A stretch of 22,238 bases of DNA from Rhodospirillaceae bacterium (GTDB taxonomy: Bacteria; Pseudomonadota; Alphaproteobacteria; GCA-2731375). Numbering within the stretch: position 1 is the stretch's first letter; each line of letters starts with the position of its first letter. Positions 8,226-15,198 of the stretch are shown one piece after another. The translations under genes were made by a program, and so were the position numbers. The DNA lies in NCBI GenBank assembly GCA_018701215.1, contig JABIWH010000037.1, positions 1 through 22,238 of the forward strand. The letters are read 5' to 3'. Below the pieces are notes generated by a model, which was given only the letters and a program-made list of their open reading frames with translations, searched no databases and had not been told where the DNA came from.

Positions 8226-8254
8226 CCAAATTCTTTCAGATTCAATTCACATCC

Positions 8255-8286
8255 TGTGAATAAGCCTGTGGATTAATTATGGATAA
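8255..8286 (-). promoter_or_regulatory. Tandem array of three DnaA-box-like 9-mers
   Basis: Read on the + strand as reverse-orientation boxes: TGTGAATAA (8255-8263, fits TGTGNAWAA exactly), TGTGGATTA (8267-8275, one mismatch) and TATGGATAA (8278-8286, one mismatch). Starts are 12 and 11 bases apart, close to one helical turn, and all three have the same orientation. The third covers the start codon of the ORF at 8279. This could be a DnaA-binding regulatory or titration site. Confidence 0.4.
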
Positions 8287-8455
8287 GATCAAGAACAGCC
8301 GCCGCTGCAGCCCCTATCTGCTAAAGCCGCTTCGCACGCTGGATCAGGCCTTGAAGGATCAGGCCGTGATCATCCAACAGCATAATATAACCTTGCTAAA
8401 GCAGCGCGGCCTACCGTCGCCGCGCGCCCAACTGTTGGCAAAAAAGGCCAGCTAG
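8279..8455 (+). CDS. Small basic protein, 58 residues, unknown
   Basis: A short open frame from ATG 8279 to TAG 8453-8455. The product is basic: KNSRRCSPYLLKPLRTL (residues 5-21), a helical amphipathic middle (DQALKDQAVIIQQHNITLL) and a KK-rich end. There is no membrane segment, no cysteine pair and no family that I can name. GTGGA 6 bases before the ATG is a weak ribosome site. Codon use (GCC, CTG, CGC) resembles the neighbouring genes, which favours a real gene. The CtrA-like site upstream and DnaA-box-like sites over its start suggest cell-cycle control. It converges on the CoA ligase gene that ends at 8487. Confidence 0.5.
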   Translation: MDKIKNSRRCSPYLLKPLRTLDQALKDQAVIIQQHNITLLKQRGLPSPRAQLLAKKAS

Positions 8456-8478
8456 GCAGCCTTTGCTCCGACCCCGGA

Positions 8479-8499
8479 CCGGCAATTCAGATTTGCCGG
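8479..8499 (-). terminator. Stem-loop at the end of the acyl-CoA synthetase operon
   Basis: Perfect 7-bp inverted repeat CCGGCAA (8479-8485) and TTGCCGG (8493-8499) with a 7-base loop that holds the minus-strand TGA stop (8487-8489). No T run follows on either strand, so it may only slow transcription or protect the 3' end. It could serve the convergent small ORF as well. Confidence 0.35.
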
Positions 8500-10016
8500 C
8501 CGGCCCGTTCCCAATAAGGCTGGCGTAACTTTCGTTTAAATATTTTTCCCGTATCCTCGCGCGGCATGGCAGCATGAAACGTTACCTCGCGCGGGATCTT
8601 ATAGGCCGAGATATGCTGGCCAAGATATTCCCGCACCGCCGCCACCGATAATGTCTCTCCGGGCTGTGGTTCAATCGCGGCGGCGACGCTTTCTCCGAAT
8701 TCATCATGCGGAATGCCGAACACGGCGCAATCCTGCACGCCGGGCATGGCCTGTAAGGCCGCCTCGATCTCGGCCGGATAGATATTGACGCCGCCGGAGA
8801 TGATCATGTCGCGCTTGCGGTCGTTCAGGAACAGATAGCCGTCCTCGTCCATGTAGCCAACATCGCCATTGGTGACCATGCCCTCACGTTCGATCTCGGC
8901 CCGCTTGTCGTCCTTGTTGTGATAAGTGAAGTCGGAAAGATCATTCATGGTCATGTAAATCTCGCCGCTTTCCCCGGTGCCAAGGACCTTGCCATCATCG
9001 TCATAGATCCGAACCAGGGTGCCGTCCAGGGGCCGGCCCACGGTGCCGGGTTTGGCAATCGCATCGGCACTGGAGGCAGTCGAGACGATGCCGGCCTCAG
9101 TAGAGCCGTAATATTCGAAAATGACGTCGCCCCACCATTCGATCATCTGCTTCTTGGCATCGGGCGGACAAGGTGCCGCGCCATGGATCACATGCGCCAG
9201 CGAGGAGAGGTCATACTTCGCCTTGATCGCATCGGGTAGGCGCAGCATACGCACGAACATGGTCGGCACCACATGCATATGGCTGATCTTGTGCTCGTCA
9301 ATGGCCTGTAACAGCTCTTCGGGTTCAAAGCGCGGCAATAGATGGATATCATTGCCCAAGACCATCGCCAGGGAGGCATAGGCGCCGGGGGCGGAATGGT
9401 ACATCGGCCCCGTCATGGCGCAAACGCCGCCCGGGCCAATGCCAAACGAGCGCATGGCCAATTCGCCGATCCGGGCCTGGCGTTCGGGCGATGTGGGCTC
9501 CCTGCGCACACCTTTTGGGTTGCCGGTGGTGCCGGAGGTATAGATCATGCTGCCGCGTTCCAGTGGCGGCGTGCCAGTCCAGGGTTCGAAACCATCGCGC
9601 CAGCTTTCGTAATCCGTCATACCGTCGGGAACGGCGCAGTTTTCCGGCGCGACAGCGTAGGCCTCGGCAATCTCGGGCGGCGTGGCACAAACCAGTACAG
9701 GGATACCATCAGGTATTTCCGAGGCGATGCCCGCCAACAGATCAGCATGCACCACAACCGCCTTGGCGCCCGCATCCGTGAGGATATAGCCGGCTTCCTC
9801 CGCCGTGGCATGCCAGTTAACCGGCACCGCATAAGCCCCGATCATGTTGCCCGCCAATTTGGTTTCCAGCATGGCGATATCGTTGCGGGTCACGGTGGCG
9901 AAACTGTCGCCATCGCCAACCCCAAGCGAGACCAGCCCAGCGGCCAGTTTGGCGCCATTCAGTGCCACTTCCTGCATTGTTACCTTACGGTCACCGCTAT
10001 AGACGTGATAGGTCAT
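8487..10016 (-). CDS. Acyl-CoA synthetase (AMP-forming, class I adenylate-forming enzyme)
   Basis: A 509-residue ATP- and CoA-dependent acid ligase. Core motifs are in order: P-loop YTSGTTGNPKG (159-169), HGAAPCPPDAK (278-288), YYGSTEAG (302-309), GDVGYMDEDGYLFLNDRKRDMII (394-406 for the aspartate hinge part), GGVNIYP (408-414), and the C-terminal catalytic lysine in EDTGKIFKRKLR (K491). The short N-terminus and overall pattern resemble medium-chain or aromatic-acid ligases of degradation operons, but the substrate is not readable. I moved the start from an upstream ATG (10163) to 10016, because the upstream extension overlaps the preceding gene and has no family resemblance, and because TTGGAAC sits just ahead of 10016. 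It is the last gene of a three-gene minus-strand operon, 32 bases after the dehydrogenase. Confidence 0.88.
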   Translation of the reverse strand: MTYHVYSGDRKVTMQEVALNGAKLAAGLVSLGVGDGDSFATVTRNDIAMLETKLAGNMIGAYAVPVNWHATAEEAGYILTDAGAKAVVVHADLLAGIASEIPDGIPVLVCATPPEIAEAYAVAPENCAVPDGMTDYESWRDGFEPWTGTPPLERGSMIYTSGTTGNPKGVRREPTSPERQARIGELAMRSFGIGPGGVCAMTGPMYHSAPGAYASLAMVLGNDIHLLPRFEPEELLQAIDEHKISHMHVVPTMFVRMLRLPDAIKAKYDLSSLAHVIHGAAPCPPDAKKQMIEWWGDVIFEYYGSTEAGIVSTASSADAIAKPGTVGRPLDGTLVRIYDDDGKVLGTGESGEIYMTMNDLSDFTYHNKDDKRAEIEREGMVTNGDVGYMDEDGYLFLNDRKRDMIISGGVNIYPAEIEAALQAMPGVQDCAVFGIPHDEFGESVAAAIEPQPGETLSVAAVREYLGQHISAYKIPREVTFHAAMPREDTGKIFKRKLRQPYWERAGRQI

Positions 10017-10048
10017 AAAGTTCCAATCCGTTGTGACTGATTTGTCAC

Positions 10049-10930
10049 TTATTTCAATTGTTCGGCAAAAATCCGTACGGTTTCGGCCAGGGTACGGTCG
10101 GTATCGATGGTTTCGCGGGTTTCCGCCGCCAGCGGCGTGGCGGCCATCAATTTCAGCATCCACGAGGCACCGCGGTGGAAATCACCCGTGACACCGGCAT
10201 CTTCCATGGTTTCGGCGATTTCGTCCATCTCGGGCCACCAGCGTTCGGAATCCGCCGGCAACCGCGAGATACCGGTTTGCAGATATTTCCAGGTATCGCC
10301 TTGACTGAACGCCAGTTCCGCGCCCAATTCGTCGAGCAGATCCAGCGATTGCGCCGCCGTCGCAATGGTGGCGAACAACGAGAACCGCCCCTTGTTGAGA
10401 CCGCTATAGAGCATCTTCAGGGCCGAGGCGCGGCCAATCCCGGCGCCGACACCCTGCAGTTTGATGCCCTCCACCGCCAGCGCATCCGCCGGGGCCAAAT
10501 CCGGTCCCGAGACGTAAAACCGCGTTGGCTGCGGCCCCTTCCCCGGTGCCCAGCCAATGATACCGCAATCTATGTACGGCGCGTTCACCTTCGTCATGAT
10601 TTCGGCGATTTTGCCGCTGGAGGCAGGCGAAATCGCGTTGCAATCCATGAAGACCGGAAGCACACCGGTCCGCGCCATGGCGGCCGCGACGTCCCCGGCC
10701 AGATCAATGGCCGATGCCGGAGGCAGGATTGACAGGATCAGGGCGGCCTCCGCCACCACGGCATCCAGATTGGGTAGGTCGCGGAAACCACAACGTTCCG
10801 CCCGCGACCTGCTCTCGGCACTGCGTCCGGCCAGACAGGTCACCACGTCATGGCCGGCGTTGGTCAACGCTTGGCCAACGCCGCCACCCATATCGCCCGG
10901 TGCGATCACCGCGATGGTTTGCTTAATCAT
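10049..10930 (-). CDS. NAD(P)-binding 6-phosphogluconate dehydrogenase-like protein with DUF1932-type C-terminus
   Basis: A 293-residue oxidoreductase. The N-terminal Rossmann part begins IAVIAPGDMGGGVGQAL (6-22) and includes LILSILPPASA (64-74). The C-terminal helical part SALKMLYSGLNKGRFSLF (169-186), followed by a long helical stretch, matches the DUF1932 type rather than the usual 3-hydroxyisobutyrate dehydrogenase tail. K172 probably takes the catalytic-lysine position. The family presumably oxidises a hydroxyacid or reduces the ketoacid or imine; the real substrate is unknown. AAGGA stands 6-7 bases before the ATG, a good ribosome site. It lies between an amidohydrolase gene (26 bases upstream) and an acyl-CoA synthetase gene (32 bases downstream) on the same strand. 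Confidence 0.84.
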   Translation of the reverse strand: MIKQTIAVIAPGDMGGGVGQALTNAGHDVVTCLAGRSAESRSRAERCGFRDLPNLDAVVAEAALILSILPPASAIDLAGDVAAAMARTGVLPVFMDCNAISPASSGKIAEIMTKVNAPYIDCGIIGWAPGKGPQPTRFYVSGPDLAPADALAVEGIKLQGVGAGIGRASALKMLYSGLNKGRFSLFATIATAAQSLDLLDELGAELAFSQGDTWKYLQTGISRLPADSERWWPEMDEIAETMEDAGVTGDFHRGASWMLKLMAATPLAAETRETIDTDRTLAETVRIFAEQLK

Positions 10931-10956
10931 ACAATTTCCTTTTCAAGAAGCCGGCT

Positions 10957-12669
10957 CTATGCCGCCTCGCCGCCGCGCAGCATCCGGCCGGGCAGGCCCG
11001 AGGCTGGATCAACCTGATCCTGATTATCCTCGCGGATCACGGTGCCGTTGACAATCACGGCCTGAATGCCCTTGGCCTGGGCGACCAGGCGGTCCTGACC
11101 GGCGGGCTGGTCATGGACCCGTTCCAGGCCTGTCGCGCCCACGGTTTCCGGATCGAATAGTACGATATCCGCCGGACGCCCCTGGGCGAGGAGACCACGG
11201 TCGCGGATACCCATCAGCTCGGCCGGCTTCTGCGTTAGCATATGCACCGCCTTTTCCACGCTCATGGCGCCCTCGTCCCGGCTCCAATGGCCCAAAAGAT
11301 GGGTCGAGTAGCAGGCATCGCAGAGCTGAGAGGCATGGGCGCCGGCATCGGACAGGGCCACGATAGTGTTGTCGTCGGCCAGCAATTCCTTAACCTCGGC
11401 CTGATCATGATTGACCAGAGGGATGCGGAAGCGGGCCGCGAAATCGCTTTCAATGGACATATCCAGGGCCAGATCGATCGGATCTTTGCCCTGTTCGCCG
11501 GCAACATCAAGCAAGGAACGCTCCTCCAGCGAACGGTCAGCCGGGGCGTTTGAAATGACCGCGCGTTGCGCCCAACCGGCCAGCATGTTCTTGGCCGAAG
11601 GGTCGGTATCGGCACGGAAATTCTGGCGAAAGCCGTCTTCGGCATAGATCGCCTTTTTGCCATTGCGGCTGGTCTGCATGGTTTCCTTGAAAATGGGACG
11701 CATCTCGAAGGGAAACGGCTCGCCAAAATCAAAATCGAACATTATGGGTCGGCAGGCCACCTGCGGTACGATATGCAGGCCTTCGGCACGCTCTTCCGCG
11801 GTACGCGCCAGATGTTTATGGTGAGAACCTGGCCCGGACATACCCGCCAACAGGGCAGTCCAGGTTATCGGCACGCCATGACGGCGGGCCAGCTCGCTCA
11901 TCTCGTCATGAAAGAAGGTCTTGTCGATGGTGCATTGCATGATGCCTCGGCCTGACTCGGCCATGGCGCCGACAAGTGCGTCGATCTCTGAAAATGCAGC
12001 TAACCGACTGGGAATGGGTCGGCCATCAAATGCATTATGCGTGACGGCGCGCGAAGTGGAGAAGCCGATAGCCCCCGCCGCCATGGCCTCGCGCACAATG
12101 TCGGCCATGGCCTGGACCTCCCGTTCCGTTGCTTCCCGCTCCATGGCGTCATCGCCCATGACATAAATGCGCAACGGTGTATGGCCGATAAAAGCGGTAA
12201 GATTGATCGCGGTGCCGTTGTTTTGCACGGCGCCAAGATATTCGGGAAAGCTTTCAAACGGCCAATCCAGGCCCAGGCCCGCTTCCAGGGCTGCGTAGCT
12301 CATCCCCTCGACCTTTTCCAAGGTCTTCATGATGTCCTTGCGGTCCCTGGACCGCATGGGTGCGACGCCGAACCCGCAATTGCCCATGACGGCGGTGGTG
12401 ACGCCATGCCAGGGTGAAATCGTCAGCATCCGGTCCCACAGCACCTGGGCATCGTAATGGGTGTGGATATCGACAAAACCGGGACAGACCACCAGACCAC
12501 CCGCATCAATGGTACGCACGGCCTCCCCGCCAATCTCACCGCCACTATCACCCATGGCGCCGCCCAGGGCCATTACGCGGCCCCCCTTGATGCCGACATC
12601 ACCCCGGTAACCCTCGTTGCCGCTACCATCAACAATGGTACCGCCGACAATCTTCAAATCGTAATCCAT
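10957..12669 (-). CDS. Amidohydrolase, N-acyl-D-amino-acid deacylase type
   Basis: A 570-residue metal-dependent amidohydrolase of the D-aminoacylase group. Motifs: beta-strand start DLKIVGGTIVDGSGN (4-18), the metal HxH in GFVDIHTHYDAQ (64-75), GNCGFGVAP (96-104; the cysteine is the zinc bridge in D-aminoacylases), EGMSYAAL (121-128), a late catalytic aspartate in ALSDAGAHAS (438-447), and the closing VEKAVHMLTQKPAELMGIRDRG (471-491). Such enzymes split N-acyl D-amino acids or related cyclic amides and ureides. The start at 12669 is chosen over ATGs at 12717 and 12678: it directly precedes the conserved first strand and has AGGGG about 10 bases upstream. It is the first gene of the minus-strand operon, and its promoter must lie in the gap shared with the divergent histidine kinase. 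Confidence 0.85.
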   Translation of the reverse strand: MDYDLKIVGGTIVDGSGNEGYRGDVGIKGGRVMALGGAMGDSGGEIGGEAVRTIDAGGLVVCPGFVDIHTHYDAQVLWDRMLTISPWHGVTTAVMGNCGFGVAPMRSRDRKDIMKTLEKVEGMSYAALEAGLGLDWPFESFPEYLGAVQNNGTAINLTAFIGHTPLRIYVMGDDAMEREATEREVQAMADIVREAMAAGAIGFSTSRAVTHNAFDGRPIPSRLAAFSEIDALVGAMAESGRGIMQCTIDKTFFHDEMSELARRHGVPITWTALLAGMSGPGSHHKHLARTAEERAEGLHIVPQVACRPIMFDFDFGEPFPFEMRPIFKETMQTSRNGKKAIYAEDGFRQNFRADTDPSAKNMLAGWAQRAVISNAPADRSLEERSLLDVAGEQGKDPIDLALDMSIESDFAARFRIPLVNHDQAEVKELLADDNTIVALSDAGAHASQLCDACYSTHLLGHWSRDEGAMSVEKAVHMLTQKPAELMGIRDRGLLAQGRPADIVLFDPETVGATGLERVHDQPAGQDRLVAQAKGIQAVIVNGTVIREDNQDQVDPASGLPGRMLRGGEAA

Positions 12670-12830
12670 CCCGCCCATTCCCCTGGCAAACGCAAAAAGG
12701 CAGTCTAATGGGTTCAAACGGAATGGTGAAGGGCAGCATCAGATGGCTGCCGCCAATGGCTGGGGTTCTGCTTCATGAGGACAGGCGTTGGCAATAGCTT
12801 AGGTAGACTTATTGCCGATCTCACTATTCA

Positions 12831-12836
12831 TAAAAT
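12831..12836 (+). promoter_or_regulatory. Possible -10 element upstream of the histidine kinase gene
   Basis: TAAAAT (5 of 6 against TATAAT) lies in the only AT-rich part of the divergent gap. No good -35 hexamer is found at 16-18 bases, so support is weak. If used, transcription would start inside the inverted repeat at 12840-12879. Confidence 0.22.
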
Positions 12837-12839
12837 TTG

Positions 12840-12879
12840 GCGAATTAGTTCGACGACATCACAAAACGAACTAGTTTGC
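12840..12879. repeat. 13-bp inverted repeat (operator or stem-loop candidate)
   Basis: GCGAATTAGTTCG (12840-12852) and CGAACTAGTTTGC (12867-12879) are inverted copies matching at 11 of 13 positions. The two mismatches would still pair as G-U in RNA. The inner 7 bp, TAGTTCG/CGAACTA, are perfect, and the spacer is 14 bases. It lies between the divergent amidohydrolase operon and the kinase gene. It could be a regulator-binding site or a leader hairpin; no T run follows. Confidence 0.5.
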
Positions 12880-12965
12880 GAGGCAGGAGCGGCGCCGTGC
12901 GGAAAAATTAGGCCAAGAGCCCTCCGGCGGACAAAAATAATAGCTCCACTGAAGAGTATCTGCGC

Positions 12966-15185
12966 ATGTCGAGAGTGGTTGGAAAATTCATCCTGAAGAG
13001 CGTTCTTGCAAGACGCCTGATCCTCGCCCTGGTGCTTGTCAGCTCTCTGTTCACCGCCATTCTGACGGCATTCCAGCTATTCGTCGATTACAGGCGGGGG
13101 GTCAGCGACATCGAGAGCAGTTTCTCGCTGGTTGAAACAAGCTATTTGAGCGGCTTGACCAGTAGTTTTTGGACCTTTGACGAGGGGCAGGTTCACACAT
13201 TGCTGGACGGAATGGTCAAGTTACCTGATGTGGAGGTGGTTTCGATCCGTATCGACGGGGAGACGAAGCGGTCCATGGGGCAACCCACATCTGAAAAGAC
13301 CCTGACCGCTGAGTTTCCCATGCGGATCATCCACCGCGAGAAAACCCTAACTATTGGGACCCTTGTGGTTGTTGCCAGTCTGTCTTCCCTCCATCAGCGT
13401 CTTTGGCAGGATCTTGCCGTGATTTTTATCGGCAACGCCCTTAAAACCTTCCTCGTCGTCGGTTTTGTTTTCGCCCTATTTCATCGCATGGTGACGAGAC
13501 GGTTGGATCAGCTGGTGAGCGTGATCAGACGGTTCAATCTTGAAAATTCGGCCGCTACCGGAATCCCGGCAAAGATCACGAGCGCGCATCAGTCAGCGGA
13601 TGAAATCGATGCGATCGGTGTGGCCTTGCAGGACATGCACGGTGATTTGGCGACGTCGCATCAATCAGTTCGCGAAAGGGAGCGGGAACTTCGCGTCATT
13701 ACCAATACACTGCCAGCCCCCATGGTGCATGTCAGTGCGGCACAACGCTATATGTTCGTCAACAAGGTCGCCGAGGATTGGCTTGGCCGGCCAGCTTCTG
13801 AAATCATCGGCCAGCCGGTTGGCGAAATTCTGGGTTCGGTAACCTATGAAAAACTGCGCCCATACATTGAAACGGCATTGTCGGGAACGCCTCAAGAGTT
13901 CGAGATGCAGCTTACCTTTCCGGACGGACAGACCCGGGAGATAGAATTTTCCTATGTGCCTAACTTTGCCGTCGATGGGACGGTTTCGGGATTTTTCGGA
14001 CTGGGTATCGACGTTAGTCAGCGCCATCTCCTGGAGGCCCGGCTGCGGCAATCGCAAAAGATGGAGGCCGTGGGCCAACTCACCGGAGGTATCGCCCATG
14101 AATTCAACAATTTGCTGCAAGTCGTCGTCGGCAATGTCCATCTGTTGGAGACAGATATACCGAACACCTTGGCCTCCCTGCGGAGCTTTGGTGCAATCAA
14201 ACGAAACGTGACCCGCGGGGCGGAACTGACCAGCCGACTGTTGTCGTTTTCCCGGCAGCAACCCTTGGCGCCCAGGCCGGTGGTCATCGACAAGGTGCTG
14301 GCGGAAATGCAGGATATGCTATCGCGAACCCTGGGGGAAACGATCCAGATCGCCGTCGAACCGGCGGTCGCCATCTGGACGGCGGAAGCCGATCCGGGCC
14401 AATTGGAAAATGCCCTGCTTAATCTGGCCCTAAACTCTCGTGACGCCATGCCCAAAGGCGGTACCATTACCTTGTCCGCCGCCAATGCACGGATCGATGA
14501 GGCCGAAGCGGCAAGACATACGGAAGCAAGCCCCGGGGATTACGTAAAGCTGAGCGTGGCCGACAGCGGTTGTGGCATGACGGAAGAGAATATCGGCCAT
14601 GCCTTCGAGCCATTCTTTACCACCAAGGATGTCGGCGAGGGCACGGGCCTTGGTCTTAGCATGGTTTACGGTTTTGCCCAGCAATCAGGCGGTTTTGCAG
14701 AGATTGAAAGCGTTGTGGGGCTGGGCACGACCATGCACATGTACCTGCCCCGCCTGCCCCTAGCCGAAGATGAGGTGGCGGCCAGTGAGGAGCAGCTCCC
14801 GGCGGACACCATTCCGTCCAGCGGCCGCACCATCCTCGTGGTTGAAGACGATGCCGATGTCCGGCAGTCGCTAGCCGATCAGTTGGTCAGCCTTGGCTAT
14901 GGCGTAATCGAGGCCGAAGACAGCACCAAGGCTTTGGCGATCATGGCCGACGCGCCGCGGATTGATCTGTTGTTCACCGATATCGTAATGCCAGGCGGAC
15001 TGAGCGGCCTTGATCTGGCGCACCAGCTGCAGCAGCAACGACCCGGCCTAAAGGTGCTGTTTAGTACCGGTTACAGTGCGGAGATCGGTTTCGAAGCAGG
15101 GCAATTGGATACCAATGCGGTGGTGTTGTACAAGCCCTTCAGCAAGGTGGAAATGGCCCGCGCAATCGCAGATATCTTAATTTGA
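12966..15185 (+). CDS. Membrane hybrid sensor histidine kinase with PAS and receiver domains
   Basis: A 739-residue two-component protein. Layout: membrane helix 1 (about 17-40); a periplasmic sensor loop (about 41-145) containing FWTFDEGQVHTLLDGM (68-83); membrane helix 2 (about 151-172); a HAMP-like linker (about 173-230); a PAS domain (about 243-350) ending GFFGLGIDVSQRH; HisKA with phospho-acceptor H378 in GGIAHEFNNLL (374-384); HATPase with the N box around N486-N490, DSGCGM (533-538), FEPFFTTK (547-554) and GEGTGLGLS (557-565); and a receiver domain (about 621-739) with acidic pair EDD (627-629), phospho-acceptor D672 in LLFTDIVMPGG, and K723 in LYKPF. No DNA-binding output is attached, so a separate phosphotransfer partner or response regulator is expected. 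The signal is unknown. It ends 13 bases from the convergent acyl-CoA ligase gene. Confidence 0.92.
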   Translation: MSRVVGKFILKSVLARRLILALVLVSSLFTAILTAFQLFVDYRRGVSDIESSFSLVETSYLSGLTSSFWTFDEGQVHTLLDGMVKLPDVEVVSIRIDGETKRSMGQPTSEKTLTAEFPMRIIHREKTLTIGTLVVVASLSSLHQRLWQDLAVIFIGNALKTFLVVGFVFALFHRMVTRRLDQLVSVIRRFNLENSAATGIPAKITSAHQSADEIDAIGVALQDMHGDLATSHQSVRERERELRVITNTLPAPMVHVSAAQRYMFVNKVAEDWLGRPASEIIGQPVGEILGSVTYEKLRPYIETALSGTPQEFEMQLTFPDGQTREIEFSYVPNFAVDGTVSGFFGLGIDVSQRHLLEARLRQSQKMEAVGQLTGGIAHEFNNLLQVVVGNVHLLETDIPNTLASLRSFGAIKRNVTRGAELTSRLLSFSRQQPLAPRPVVIDKVLAEMQDMLSRTLGETIQIAVEPAVAIWTAEADPGQLENALLNLALNSRDAMPKGGTITLSAANARIDEAEAARHTEASPGDYVKLSVADSGCGMTEENIGHAFEPFFTTKDVGEGTGLGLSMVYGFAQQSGGFAEIESVVGLGTTMHMYLPRLPLAEDEVAASEEQLPADTIPSSGRTILVVEDDADVRQSLADQLVSLGYGVIEAEDSTKALAIMADAPRIDLLFTDIVMPGGLSGLDLAHQLQQQRPGLKVLFSTGYSAEIGFEAGQLDTNAVVLYKPFSKVEMARAIADILI

Positions 15186-15198
15186 AACAGTCCCAGCT

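Larger units (their letters stand above)
7967..8278. other. Intergenic region with DnaA-box-like and CtrA-like sites
   Basis: This 312-base gap after selB holds a perfect DnaA 9-mer, TTATCCACA, at 7976-7984 and a TTAA-N7-TTAA site at 8211-8225. Its last 60 bases are AT-rich and start a tandem set of DnaA-box-like 9-mers that runs into the next ORF. GTGCCGG (7998-8004) and CCGGCAC (8029-8035) can form a stem just downstream of selB, without a T run. I found no tRNA-Sec here on either strand. Confidence 0.5.

Noticed and set aside
10017..10163. N-terminal 49-residue extension of the acyl-CoA synthetase
   Set aside because: It overlaps the 3' end of the dehydrogenase gene and has no family resemblance; ATG 10016 gives the normal N-terminus.
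12700..12775. Possible tRNA-Sec because of a TTCAAA loop-like string
   Set aside because: No anticodon stem, no acceptor pairing and no T-loop sequence around it.
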